Of a stretch of 64,000 nucleotides of DNA, positions 45,538 to 53,725 are shown one piece after another; the first letter of the stretch is position 1; each line of letters opens with the position of its first letter. The position numbers and the translations under genes were made by a program. This stretch comes from Ligilactobacillus aviarius subsp. aviarius DSM 20655 (lineage in GTDB: Bacteria > Bacillota > Bacilli > Lactobacillales > Lactobacillaceae). The notes under the pieces are model-generated. The model saw only the letters and a list, made by a program, of their open reading frames with translations. It did no database searches and had not been told where the DNA came from. The stretch spans positions 24,800-88,799 of the forward strand of contig NZ_AYZA01000024.1 in assembly GCF_001436315.1 (NCBI RefSeq). The letters run 5' to 3'.

Positions 45538-46733
45538 TCAATATTCAACCGTATCAAAATCCTGAATATTTCATTCTCTTAGTAATTGGATTGCTTCCAA
45601 TTATGATTGGATTATTGTATGGCCGGCGTTTTAGAACTTATGAAACATTGATTTCAATTGCGTTCTTAGTTCTGACGTTTGGCGGGGTCAAGTGGCATCA
45701 AGGAATCGCGCTGATCGGTTATGTAGTCTTTGAATTACTGTTGATTGCCTGGTATTTCAATTACCGTCAAAAGCATAATAAGTCGTGGGTCTTTTGTTTA
45801 GCGGTTATTTTAGCCATTGTTCCGCTTGTGATCGTTAAGCTGACACCGCTTTTTGACTTTAATAAAGAATCAATTTTTGGTTTCTTAGGAATCAGTTATT
45901 TAACCTTTAAGGTTGTTGGAATGATTATGGAAATTCGGGATGGGATGATCAAAGAATTTCATCCATGGACCACATTGCAATTTATCATTTTCTTCCCAAC
46001 CATTTCATCTGGCCCGATTGACCGGTATCGGCGGTTTAAGAAAGATTATGACAATATTCCGGATCGTGAAAAGTATGTTAAAATGCTTGAAAAAGCAGTC
46101 CACTATCTTTTCCTCGGATTTATGTATAAGTTTGTTCTCGCATACTTCTTTGGCCAATACTTGATGCCAAAGGTTGATGCGTTGGCAATTGCCCATGGCG
46201 GATGGTCAATTTGGGTATTCTTGCACGGCTACGTTTACGCGATGGACCTGTTCTTCGACTTTGCCGGATACAGTCTGTTTGCCGTTGCAACCAGTTATGT
46301 AATGGGAATTGAAACCCCGATGAACTTCAACAAACCATGGATTTCACACAACGTAAAGGATTTCTGGAATAGATGGCACATGACGCTTTCATTCTGGTTC
46401 CGTGATTACATCTACATGCGGTTAGTTTTCTTTATGATGAAGAAGAAATGGTTAAAGAGCCGGATTGCAATGGCAAATATCGGTTACTTAACGTTATTCT
46501 TGATCATGGGCTTCTGGCATGGTGAAACATGGTACTACATTGCATATGGATTATTCCAAGCAATTGCAATGATTGTCTGTGATGCATGGCAACGGTTCAA
46601 GAAGAAGCACCGGGACATGATTCCACACAACAAGTTTACCGAAGCATTTGCGATTTTCTTAACGTTTAACGTGATGTGCTTCAGTCTCTTGATTTTCTCA
46701 GGATTCCTAAATACAATGTTTTTTGTACACTAA
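45534..46733 (+). CDS. dltB: D-alanyl transfer protein DltB (MBOAT)
   Basis: MBOAT-family membrane acyltransferase that takes D-Ala from DltC and passes it across the membrane. The 399-residue protein has about 11 hydrophobic segments, the DFAGYSLFA..NFNKPW..NVKDFWNRWHMTLSFWFRDYIY motif region and the catalytic histidine in GFWHG near residue 325. The start overlaps dltA (ATGA). Confidence 0.97.
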   Translation: MINIQPYQNPEYFILLVIGLLPIMIGLLYGRRFRTYETLISIAFLVLTFGGVKWHQGIALIGYVVFELLLIAWYFNYRQKHNKSWVFCLAVILAIVPLVIVKLTPLFDFNKESIFGFLGISYLTFKVVGMIMEIRDGMIKEFHPWTTLQFIIFFPTISSGPIDRYRRFKKDYDNIPDREKYVKMLEKAVHYLFLGFMYKFVLAYFFGQYLMPKVDALAIAHGGWSIWVFLHGYVYAMDLFFDFAGYSLFAVATSYVMGIETPMNFNKPWISHNVKDFWNRWHMTLSFWFRDYIYMRLVFFMMKKKWLKSRIAMANIGYLTLFLIMGFWHGETWYYIAYGLFQAIAMIVCDAWQRFKKKHRDMIPHNKFTEAFAIFLTFNVMCFSLLIFSGFLNTMFFVH

Positions 46734-46761
46734 TTAATAATTAAAAAGTGAGGTTTTAACA

Positions 46762-46992
46762 ATGAAAGATCAAATTTTAGATATTTTAGCTGATATTACA
46801 GGTAGCGATGAAGTTAAGAAGGATTTAGACGTTAACATTTTTGAAACAGGACTTTTAGATTCAATGGGAACAGTTCAATTGTTACTTGAATTCCAAAACC
46901 AACTTGGCGTTGATGTCCCAGTTTCAGAATTTGATCGTTCTGAATGGGACACACCAAACAAAATTATTGCGAAAGTTGAAAGCATGAAATAA
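46762..46992 (+). CDS. dltC: D-alanyl carrier protein DltC
   Basis: A 76-residue acyl carrier protein homologue. The phosphopantetheine attachment serine is Ser34 in LLDSMG. AGTGAGG precedes the ATG. The stop overlaps the dltD start by one base. Confidence 0.97.
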   Translation: MKDQILDILADITGSDEVKKDLDVNIFETGLLDSMGTVQLLLEFQNQLGVDVPVSEFDRSEWDTPNKIIAKVESMK

Positions 46993-48278
46993 TGAAATTA
47001 AAAAAGAAACTGTTTGAGATCTTTGGACCAGTTGTTTGTGCAGCTGTAATCTTAATTGCGATTTTAGTTTCACCTTTTAATTTCCGAAGCTTTAATTCGA
47101 AGACGATTCGTGAAGCAGCGGTTTCCCAATCAACCAATATTTTTAAGGGAACTGTTGTTAAGCAAAAGGCGCTTGAAGAAGGTTATGTTCCGTTCATGGG
47201 TTCATCTGAATTATCACGGATGGATCCGATGCACCCGTCAGTTTTGGCTCAAAAGTATGACCGGAATTACCGGCCATTCCTTTTAGGGGCTGCGGGTTCG
47301 CAATCCTTATCTCAATTCTGGGGAATGCAAGGAATCAATAATCAGCTTAAGGGCAAAAAGGTTGTCTTTATTATTTCACCGCAATGGTTTGTTAAACGCG
47401 GAATCAACAAAAATGCCTTTGCATTGTATTATTCAAATTTACAAGCCGTAACATGGTTAAAGACAGCAAAAAATACTTTGATGGATCGTTATGCTGCACG
47501 GCGCCTGCTTGATATGCCGTCATCGCATTCTGATAAGATGATTGAACAGTGCTTATTACAGGTCGCAGCTGGTCAAAAGTTGAATAAGGCTGAAAAAGTA
47601 TACTTAGATTTGAAGTACAATGAATTGATTCATGAAGATCAGTTATTCTCAACGATTGGAATGAACGATCGGGTTGCCAAAATTGATCGCGAAGCAAGTA
47701 AGTTGCCTCGGCAATACAACTATCAAAAGTTGGATTCACTTGCTTATCAATTAGGGGCAAAGAATACGACAAATAATCCATTCCGGGTTGATAATGCCTT
47801 TTGGAATAAGCGGTTAAAGAGCCAAGTTTCAAAATTGCATGGCGAACAAGCTAAATTCGATTACGTTTCATCACCTGAATTTGGTGATTTCCAATTGGTT
47901 TTGAACCAATTCGCAAAAGATCATACCAATGTTTTGTTTGTTATTCCGCCAATTAATGCACGGTGGGCTAAGTATACTGGTTTAAGAATGTCAATGATCA
48001 ATGACTTTAATCAAAAGATCAAGTATCAATTGCAGAAACAAGGATTCAATAACATTGTTGATTTAACCAACGATGGGAAAGAACCATACTTTATGCAAGA
48101 TACGATTCATCTTGGATGGCGCGGATGGTTGAAGATGGACCAAGCAGTTGATCCGTTCTTATCAAATGATCAACCGGCACCGGAATATCATATTGACAAT
48201 TACTTCTACAATAAGAATTGGCAAATGATGCAAGGCAAGAAATTAAAACAATATTTGCAAACTCATCAAGCAAATTAA
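46992..48278 (+). CDS. dltD: D-alanyl-lipoteichoic acid transferase DltD
   Basis: DltD works outside the membrane and completes D-Ala transfer to teichoic acid. The 428-residue protein has one N-terminal membrane segment (about 10-28) and an SGNH-like extracellular domain with the serine in MGSSELSR near residue 75 and the conserved late DTIHLGWRGW. It starts on the last base of dltC. A strong terminator ends the operon. Confidence 0.96.
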   Translation: MKLKKKLFEIFGPVVCAAVILIAILVSPFNFRSFNSKTIREAAVSQSTNIFKGTVVKQKALEEGYVPFMGSSELSRMDPMHPSVLAQKYDRNYRPFLLGAAGSQSLSQFWGMQGINNQLKGKKVVFIISPQWFVKRGINKNAFALYYSNLQAVTWLKTAKNTLMDRYAARRLLDMPSSHSDKMIEQCLLQVAAGQKLNKAEKVYLDLKYNELIHEDQLFSTIGMNDRVAKIDREASKLPRQYNYQKLDSLAYQLGAKNTTNNPFRVDNAFWNKRLKSQVSKLHGEQAKFDYVSSPEFGDFQLVLNQFAKDHTNVLFVIPPINARWAKYTGLRMSMINDFNQKIKYQLQKQGFNNIVDLTNDGKEPYFMQDTIHLGWRGWLKMDQAVDPFLSNDQPAPEYHIDNYFYNKNWQMMQGKKLKQYLQTHQAN

Positions 48279-48283
48279 AACGG

Positions 48284-48317
48284 TGAGGCTGTAACTTGAG
48301 TTACAGCCTCATTTTTT
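48284..48317 (+). terminator. Terminator of the dlt operon
   Basis: The near-perfect stem TGAGGCTGTAACT/AGTTACAGCCTCA (48284-48311) is followed by six T. It is a member of the conserved terminator family. Confidence 0.9.
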
Positions 48318-48359
48318 ATAACATAGAAACTATCAGAATAATGGTAAGGAAGATTATCT

Positions 48360-49400
48360 TTGAAACGTAAATTCTTTGTGAAAGTAATTTTCGGAATTCT
48401 CTTAACATTTCTACTTTTGAATTTCGGTCATTGTAATGCTGCCGCGGTCAATGATTCACCGGTTGCTAAACGCGATGCCGTTAACAGTCTCTTAAAAAAT
48501 AATAAGGTCAACGGTGTCGTTTTATTTGGTGATTTGGCAACGAATCCGACCGTGGTTGAATGTAACCAGCCTGGAATGAAACAAAATGACGTGATTACGG
48601 CTATGGGGCTATATCCAATTGCGTCATTGCAAAAGGTTTATACGGGAATTGCAATTCAAAAATTGATCGATGAGGGGAAATTATCACTGAATACTAAAAT
48701 CAGTCAATTTTATCCATCCATTCCCAATGCGTCAAAAATCACCATTGAGAATTTGTTGACCCACCGTTCAGGGATTAAAGATCGGGCAAGTGGCCCAACT
48801 GATTTATTGAAAAATCAAAAAGCCCAAATGAAATTTGCCCAGAAGAATCTTGATTCAACGGGGAAGACCGGTGCTTGGAACTATTCGAACAGTGATTATG
48901 CATTGCTTGCCGGCATCATTTCGAAAGTTACGGGGCAAAGTTATGAAAAGTATTTATCAACGAATCTCTTCAAACCGAATAGTTTAAAAAACATCAAGTT
49001 TTATAATCAGGTAACGAATGCTTCGCAAATTACGAACGCGAAGGGACCGGGAAATGCGCAAAACAATCATTTAAATTTCGAAGAATTGAAAACCGGAATG
49101 TCTGGCGAACTTGGGGCCGGCGAGGTGTTCAGCAGCGCGCAAGATTACTGGAACTTTATTAGCGGCTTAGTTGCAGGAAAATATGTGCCATTAAATAATA
49201 TCATTTCAAACCCATATAATTATTATGATGGGGTTTACCTTGGAGATGGCATTATTCACGCTGACGGTTCAATTAATGGCTACCAAAGCTGTTTTATTGC
49301 TAATTATCGAACGAATCAGGCATTTATCTTCTTTTCAAATAATATTACGTTCGGGCAGATGTTGAATTTGCGGGAACAGTTATCAAATATTTGTTTATAA
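48360..49400 (+). CDS. Secreted serine hydrolase, beta-lactamase/PBP4* (class C-like) family
   Basis: A 346-residue protein with a typical signal peptide (about 1-28, ending near CNAAA) and a beta-lactamase-related fold. The catalytic SxxK is ASLQK near residue 87 and the YxN motif is YSN near 177. The third motif is not clear to me. Such enzymes act on cell wall peptides or D-alanyl esters; next to dlt, a cell-envelope role is plausible but unproven. It is not evidence for resistance. The start is a TTG with AAGGAAG upstream. It has its own terminator. Confidence 0.85.
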   Translation: MKRKFFVKVIFGILLTFLLLNFGHCNAAAVNDSPVAKRDAVNSLLKNNKVNGVVLFGDLATNPTVVECNQPGMKQNDVITAMGLYPIASLQKVYTGIAIQKLIDEGKLSLNTKISQFYPSIPNASKITIENLLTHRSGIKDRASGPTDLLKNQKAQMKFAQKNLDSTGKTGAWNYSNSDYALLAGIISKVTGQSYEKYLSTNLFKPNSLKNIKFYNQVTNASQITNAKGPGNAQNNHLNFEELKTGMSGELGAGEVFSSAQDYWNFISGLVAGKYVPLNNIISNPYNYYDGVYLGDGIIHADGSINGYQSCFIANYRTNQAFIFFSNNITFGQMLNLREQLSNICL

Positions 49401-49405
49401 ATGAC

Positions 49406-49438
49406 AAGAGGTTGTGATACAAATCGCAACCTCTTTGC
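49406..49438 (+). terminator. Terminator after the serine hydrolase
   Basis: The stem AAGAGGTTGTGAT/ATCGCAACCTCTT with loop ACAA contains the same T-G wobble as other members of the conserved family. It is followed at once by repeat copy 2. Confidence 0.85.
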
Positions 49439-49450
49439 TATATCCGCATA

Positions 49451-49546
49451 ATCGGGTTTCAAAACAAACGAGCTGAGTAGAAGTTCGAAAATCTTCGAAT
49501 CTATGCTGACGCGATTCGTTCGTTTTGATGTTTTGTCACACCTTCT
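49451..49546 (-). repeat. Dispersed palindromic repeat, copy 2
   Basis: This copy matches the reverse complement of copy 3 (56041-56146) in the blocks ATCGGGTTTCAAAACAAACG, GAAGTTCGAAAATCT, GCGATTCGTTCG and TTTTGTCACACCTTC. Its ends are imperfect inverted repeats (CAAAACAAACGAGC versus CGTTCGTTTTGATGTTTTG). The GGTGTGAC end touches the apbE stop codon. Confidence 0.8.
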
Positions 49547-50449
49547 TTATTTAAGAATTCGAATTTCATGATTTTGATACACAAAAACGGCTGCCATAAA
49601 ATGGCGGTCTTTTTTTAATTCGTCAACTGGAGTTTCAGGATTAAAAAACAAACGCGTCGATTCAATTTCGCCCCAAACTGACTGATCGGTAAAGACCGTT
49701 ACCCCCATTAGCTGCGTTTTTAATGGGTACCCAGTCCGAGGATTAAGAATATGATGGTAAAAGTGGTGGTTTTCCGTAAAATTGCGTTCATAAATTCCGG
49801 AAGTGACCGCGGAACATGCTGGCATTCGAACCACTCGCAGAGCCTTTCCCCGGGGATTCCACGGATCTTGAATTCCAATCCGCCATTTTTGATCAGGGTG
49901 CAACGAACTGTTTCCAATTGTTAACAGATTTCCGCCAAGGTCAATGATTCCCGTTCGAACCCCGAAGGCTGCCCAAAGATCTTTGAGCCGGTCAGCGATG
50001 TAGCCTTTTGCGATCCCGCCAAGATCGAGTTGCATGCCAGCTTGTTGAAGGCCAATTAGGTTGGGGGCCTTGGTCGTAATTTCTTGCGGATCGATCTGGT
50101 GTAATAATTGGCGAATTCGGGTTGCGTCAGGCCGATGGGCGTTTTCAAATCCAACGTTCCATTCTTTAACTAGCGGGCCAATTGCCGCATTGAATCCCCA
50201 TGATTTAAGACTGATTTTTTGGGCAAGGCTGACGAGATCAAACGTTGGGGTTGAAACTTCAATCATTTTTTGACCCGCGGCACGATTTATCCGGCTGATT
50301 TCAGAATCCGGCAGATAGATTGAAAATAATTTCTCATAGTAATCGATTAACTTTTTACTAGGAGCGAAAACTTGCTGATCAAACGAACTGAAAACGGTCA
50401 GCGTGATTTTGGTTCCTAAAGCTTTAAAGTGGGTTTGATACTTTGGCAT
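49547..50449 (-). CDS. apbE: FAD:protein FMN transferase (ApbE family)
   Basis: ApbE-family flavin transferase of 300 residues, which links FMN from FAD to Thr or Ser of target proteins. The motifs LDLGGIAKGYIAD, IDLGGNLLTIG, TSGIYER and HHILNPRTGYP are present; the C-terminal ADALST-like metal motif reads GEIEST, with Glu in place of Asp. There is no signal peptide or lipobox, so it is predicted cytosolic, unlike many ApbEs. A GTG three codons upstream is in frame, but AGGTG fits the ATG at 50449. It lies 14 bases after the PAS gene in one unit. Confidence 0.92.
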   Translation of the reverse strand: MPKYQTHFKALGTKITLTVFSSFDQQVFAPSKKLIDYYEKLFSIYLPDSEISRINRAAGQKMIEVSTPTFDLVSLAQKISLKSWGFNAAIGPLVKEWNVGFENAHRPDATRIRQLLHQIDPQEITTKAPNLIGLQQAGMQLDLGGIAKGYIADRLKDLWAAFGVRTGIIDLGGNLLTIGNSSLHPDQKWRIGIQDPWNPRGKALRVVRMPACSAVTSGIYERNFTENHHFYHHILNPRTGYPLKTQLMGVTVFTDQSVWGEIESTRLFFNPETPVDELKKDRHFMAAVFVYQNHEIRILK

Positions 50450-50463
50450 TACTAACACCTACT

Positions 50464-51021
50464 TTATAACTCAGATGCGCCAGAAATGGCATCGCTGTCG
50501 TCGTCAGTATTAATATCGATCAGATCCTGTTCAATTTCCTGCCGGTACGTTTCGGATGACTGATCATGGTAGTGGAAATCATGATCTGGTTGCGTGGATT
50601 TTTGAAATTCAGATTCAATAAAACCGCCGTACCGGTATTTTTTAATGATTTCAGTAATGTTTTCACTGATTTGTAAACAGCCAAGATATTGCTGGTTTTC
50701 GTCATAAATTGCAATGAAGGTCAGGTTATAGTATTCTTCCTTGACCTTTAATGCCCGCGAGATTTTTGAATTTTTTCCGTGTTTTAATTTTTCAAGAAAA
50801 TCAAAGGTCGCAGGCATCGTTTTAAAAAATAAATGGGATGAGATTCGCTGATTAAGTTTTAAATCCGGATCGAGCGGATGAATGATCAATTTGATGCGGC
50901 CGGCAGAATTAATAAAAAGGACTTCGAAAGGAAGCGCCTTTAAGAGATTGACCAGTTCGCTGATCTTTAAATTTCCATTTTCAAAAAAGAGGGTATCGTT
51001 TTTAATAAATGTCTTCTTCAT
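50464..51021 (-). CDS. PAS-domain protein with C-terminal flavinylation motif
   Basis: A 185-residue cytosolic protein. Residues about 18-127 form a PAS domain of the kind found at the C-terminus of DUF438 proteins (LLKALPFEVLFINSAGRI; YLGCLQISENITEIIKKY). A polar linker with three His (147, 150, 152) and an acidic stretch follow. The C-terminus is D-A-I-S-G-A-S-E-L (177-185), which fits the D-x-x-S/T-G-A-T/S target of ApbE. The next gene is apbE. I infer that the protein carries covalent FMN on Ser183. The ATG has GGAG upstream. Confidence 0.82.
   Translation of the reverse strand: MKKTFIKNDTLFFENGNLKISELVNLLKALPFEVLFINSAGRIKLIIHPLDPDLKLNQRISSHLFFKTMPATFDFLEKLKHGKNSKISRALKVKEEYYNLTFIAIYDENQQYLGCLQISENITEIIKKYRYGGFIESEFQKSTQPDHDFHYHDQSSETYRQEIEQDLIDINTDDDSDAISGASEL
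50473..50493 (-). other. Predicted ApbE flavinylation site
   Basis: These codons encode DAISGAS (residues 177-183 of the PAS protein). The motif agrees with the known ApbE target pattern D-x-x-(S/T)-G-A-(T/S), with the last residue as FMN acceptor. Serine instead of the more common threonine is the only deviation. Confidence 0.7.
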
Positions 51022-51190
51022 AATTTCTCCATAAAAATCTATAATTTGATTACCTTATTTAGATGGTTCGATTTGCTAATTTGTGATACCATGTATTAGG
51101 TATAGTTCAGCATTATCATATGCTGATTAAGCAGGAATTTCAATCAATGTTATTTTAATTGATTTAGTAATTAAGTGACGGTGAAATCTT

Positions 51191-53269
51191 TTGAAAATTT
51201 TTAAAAAACAACATAAATTATCAAAGAGTAATCGAAATGGACATAAAGCAGACAGTATTCCGTTTCGGTTAAATTTTTTATTCGTAATTGTGTTCTTACT
51301 TTTTGCGGCATTGATTATTCAATTGGCCCATTTACAAATCATTGATGGGAAAAAGTATGTTTACGATGCTTCAAACAGTAACATGCAGACTGAAACCAAA
51401 GATATGCCGCGGGGAATGATCTATGATTCTTCAGGTAAATTGCTGGTTTCAAATGATGCAGCAACGGCAATTACGTATACAAAGCCGCTTTCAGTTACAT
51501 CCCAAGAAATGTATGACGTTGCGAATAATTTAACAAAGTATATCAGCGTTGATACGTCACAGTTAACTGAAAACATGAAGCAGGCATATTATCTTGGAAG
51601 CACGGCAAATGCGGAAAAGGTTCAAAAACATATTAAGGATGCCAACTCATTAAGCGGTTCTGCTCTTTATAAACAAGAAATGGCATACGTTAAGGATCAT
51701 GGCTTGGTCAACAATCTTACTCCGCAACAGCAACAAGCTGCCGTTTTGTACAATAAGATGGATGGGGCATATTCGCTTTCAACCGTAATGTTAAAAGCCA
51801 ATGGTGTTTCAGCCGTTGAAATGGCTCAGGTTGGGGCGCATTTATCTCAGTTGCCTGGAGTTAAGATCGGAACCAGCTGGTCACGCAGTTATCCTGGCGG
51901 AGATTCGATCAAGGAAATTGCAGGGACGGTAACAACTGAAAAGCAGGGGTTGCCAAGTGATAAGTTGAACATCTTGCTTGCAGAAGGTTACTCACGGAAT
52001 GACAGTGTTGGTTCAAGCTACATTGAATCACAATATGAAGATGCCTTGAAGGGCGACAGTGAGATCATTAAGGTTGAAACCCAAAACAATAAGATCAAGA
52101 AGGAAATCAAACAATATGGCGGGAAGCCAGGGGATGATATCCAATTAACGATCAATGCGCAGTTCCAAAATGATGTTCAGAATATCATGAAGAACTCGCT
52201 TCAAAGCGTTGCGGGTGGAAACCCATATGTTCCAGGAGCCTATGCCGTTGTTATGAATCCACATACCGGTGCGGTTTATGCGCTTGCGGGGGTAAGTCGT
52301 GATATTCAAACCGGAAAGATTACCGATAACGCAATCGGAGCAATTAACCAAACCTTTGTAATGGGATCAGTTGTAAAGGGTGCAATGGTAATGGGAGCTC
52401 TTCAAGATGGGGTAATTACACCAACGAATAACACCCTTGAAGAACAACCAATTAAATTAGCCGGAACGGCACCGAAGACATCGTGGTTTAATAAGAGCGG
52501 TTCAGCTAACATGCCGTTAACAGCACCTGAAGCCCTGGAAGTTTCATCAAACACGTATATGATGCAGCTTGCAATGCTTGAAGCCGGACTCAAATATACA
52601 CCAGGAATGTCATTAGCAAGTATGTCGCCATCGATTTTCACTAAGATGCGGGATAACTTTAATCAGTTTGGATTAGGGATTAAGACCGGCATTGATCTTC
52701 CGGGCGAATCAGCCGGATTTGAAGGGCCTTCAGCCAAGGCTGATATTGGGAAAGCACTTGACCTTTCATTCGGGAACTACGATTCATATACAACATTGCA
52801 ATTGGCACAGTACATCTCAACCATTGCGAATGGCGGTTACCGGTTGCAGCCCCACGTCTTAGATTCGATCCATGATAATGGAAAAGACGGCAAGATGGGC
52901 AAGACAATCTATCAATTTATGCCAAACATCTTGAATGTTGTTCCAGGAACAGCCGCTCAGTGGGATGTCGTTAAGAAGGGGCTTTACCTGGTAATGCACG
53001 GGAATAACCCATACGTTACTGGGAAGTACTTGAATGGCGTTAAACCAGAAATTGCCGGGAAGACCGGGACAGCTCAGACGTATTACAAGAATAATCCGAC
53101 TGAAACGTTAAGTGGGGTAAGTTACGCTCCATACAATAATCCGCAAGTTGTTGTTGCGGTTGCGTTCCCTGGAATGGCGAATAATACCGAAAGTAAAGTT
53201 AACCTGGATGCAATCAAACAAATTTACGCAGCTTACTGGAAAGATGTTCAGTCAAGTGATGGATTTTAA
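51191..53269 (+). CDS. pbp2B: Penicillin-binding protein 2B, class B transpeptidase
   Basis: Class B PBP cross-linking peptidoglycan, probably at the division site by its relation to PBP2B. The 692-residue protein has one membrane segment (about 27-47), a dimerisation domain (about 60-300) and a transpeptidase domain with SxxK at Ser393-Lys396 (SVVK), SSN at 452-454 and KTG at 624-626. The start is a TTG with GGTGA upstream. A 169-base leader separates it from the divergent PAS gene. A terminator follows. No mraZ, ftsL or mraY lies beside it. Confidence 0.92.
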   Translation: MKIFKKQHKLSKSNRNGHKADSIPFRLNFLFVIVFLLFAALIIQLAHLQIIDGKKYVYDASNSNMQTETKDMPRGMIYDSSGKLLVSNDAATAITYTKPLSVTSQEMYDVANNLTKYISVDTSQLTENMKQAYYLGSTANAEKVQKHIKDANSLSGSALYKQEMAYVKDHGLVNNLTPQQQQAAVLYNKMDGAYSLSTVMLKANGVSAVEMAQVGAHLSQLPGVKIGTSWSRSYPGGDSIKEIAGTVTTEKQGLPSDKLNILLAEGYSRNDSVGSSYIESQYEDALKGDSEIIKVETQNNKIKKEIKQYGGKPGDDIQLTINAQFQNDVQNIMKNSLQSVAGGNPYVPGAYAVVMNPHTGAVYALAGVSRDIQTGKITDNAIGAINQTFVMGSVVKGAMVMGALQDGVITPTNNTLEEQPIKLAGTAPKTSWFNKSGSANMPLTAPEALEVSSNTYMMQLAMLEAGLKYTPGMSLASMSPSIFTKMRDNFNQFGLGIKTGIDLPGESAGFEGPSAKADIGKALDLSFGNYDSYTTLQLAQYISTIANGGYRLQPHVLDSIHDNGKDGKMGKTIYQFMPNILNVVPGTAAQWDVVKKGLYLVMHGNNPYVTGKYLNGVKPEIAGKTGTAQTYYKNNPTETLSGVSYAPYNNPQVVVAVAFPGMANNTESKVNLDAIKQIYAAYWKDVQSSDGF

Positions 53270-53283
53270 TTGAGAATCAAGCG

Positions 53284-53316
53284 AAAAGAAGGTGAATTGA
53301 CCACCTTCTTTTTTTA
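53284..53316 (+). terminator. Terminator after pbp2B
   Basis: The stem AAGAAGGTG/CACCTTCTT (about 53287-53310) is followed by a T run. Confidence 0.85.
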
Positions 53317-53385
53317 TCTTAAAAATCGTGTCAAGGAATTTTCCTTAACAATTAGTAAAAAACGGTAGCAATATCTTTTAAAAGA

Positions 53386-53394
53386 TGATATTAT
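53386..53394 (+). promoter_or_regulatory. Extended -10 promoter of rpmG
   Basis: TGATATTAT fits the extended -10 pattern. It lies about 60 bases upstream of the rpmG start. No good -35 was seen. Confidence 0.45.
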
Positions 53395-53455
53395 ATTAAC
53401 GTTAAAGGTTTAAACACCTTATTAGACAGAATATGAAGAGTTGGAGGGTATATCG

Positions 53456-53605
53456 ATGCGTGTTAATATTACATTAGAATGCACAGAATGTGGCGAACAA
53501 ACATACTTAACAAACAAGAATAAGCGTCACAATCCAGATCGCTTAGAACTTAAGAAGTATTGCCCACGTTGTCGTAAAGCAACTTTACACCGTGAAACAA
53601 AATAA
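53456..53605 (+). CDS. rpmG: 50S ribosomal protein L33
   Basis: Ribosomal protein bL33, 49 residues, beginning [17 protein letters not shown]. It has both CxxC pairs (CTEC and CPRC), so it is the zinc-binding form. TTGGAGGG precedes the ATG. It is flanked by its own promoter and two terminators. Unlike in many relatives, no 5-formyltetrahydrofolate cyclo-ligase gene follows. Confidence 0.96.
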   Translation: MRVNITLECTECGEQTYLTNKNKRHNPDRLELKKYCPRCRKATLHRETK

Positions 53606-53633
53606 CAACAGGAATTAAACCCTGTTGTTTTTC
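53606..53633 (+). terminator. Terminator 1 after rpmG
   Basis: The stem CAACAGG/CCTGTTG (53606-53627) starts at the base after the stop codon and is followed by T residues. Confidence 0.8.
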
Positions 53634-53644
53634 TTTTAAAACGC

Positions 53645-53672
53645 TCATCCCCTTAAAAAAGGGATGTTTTTT
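53645..53672 (+). terminator. Terminator 2 after rpmG
   Basis: The stem CATCCC/GGGATG (53646-53666) with an A-rich loop is followed by six T. It is a second terminator in tandem. Confidence 0.65.
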
Positions 53673-53725
53673 ATCACATCCTGATGTAATCGGTGTCATT
53701 AGTGCTGTGATTGAAAGGAAAAAGC

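Noticed and set aside
47404-47832. 142-residue minus-strand frame inside dltD
   Set aside because: DltD on the plus strand is clearly coding. The antisense frame has no signals and an odd composition.
48360-49400. Beta-lactamase resistance gene
   Set aside because: The protein belongs to the wide class C-like serine hydrolase group; a clear third active-site motif was not found and the context is cell-wall metabolism.
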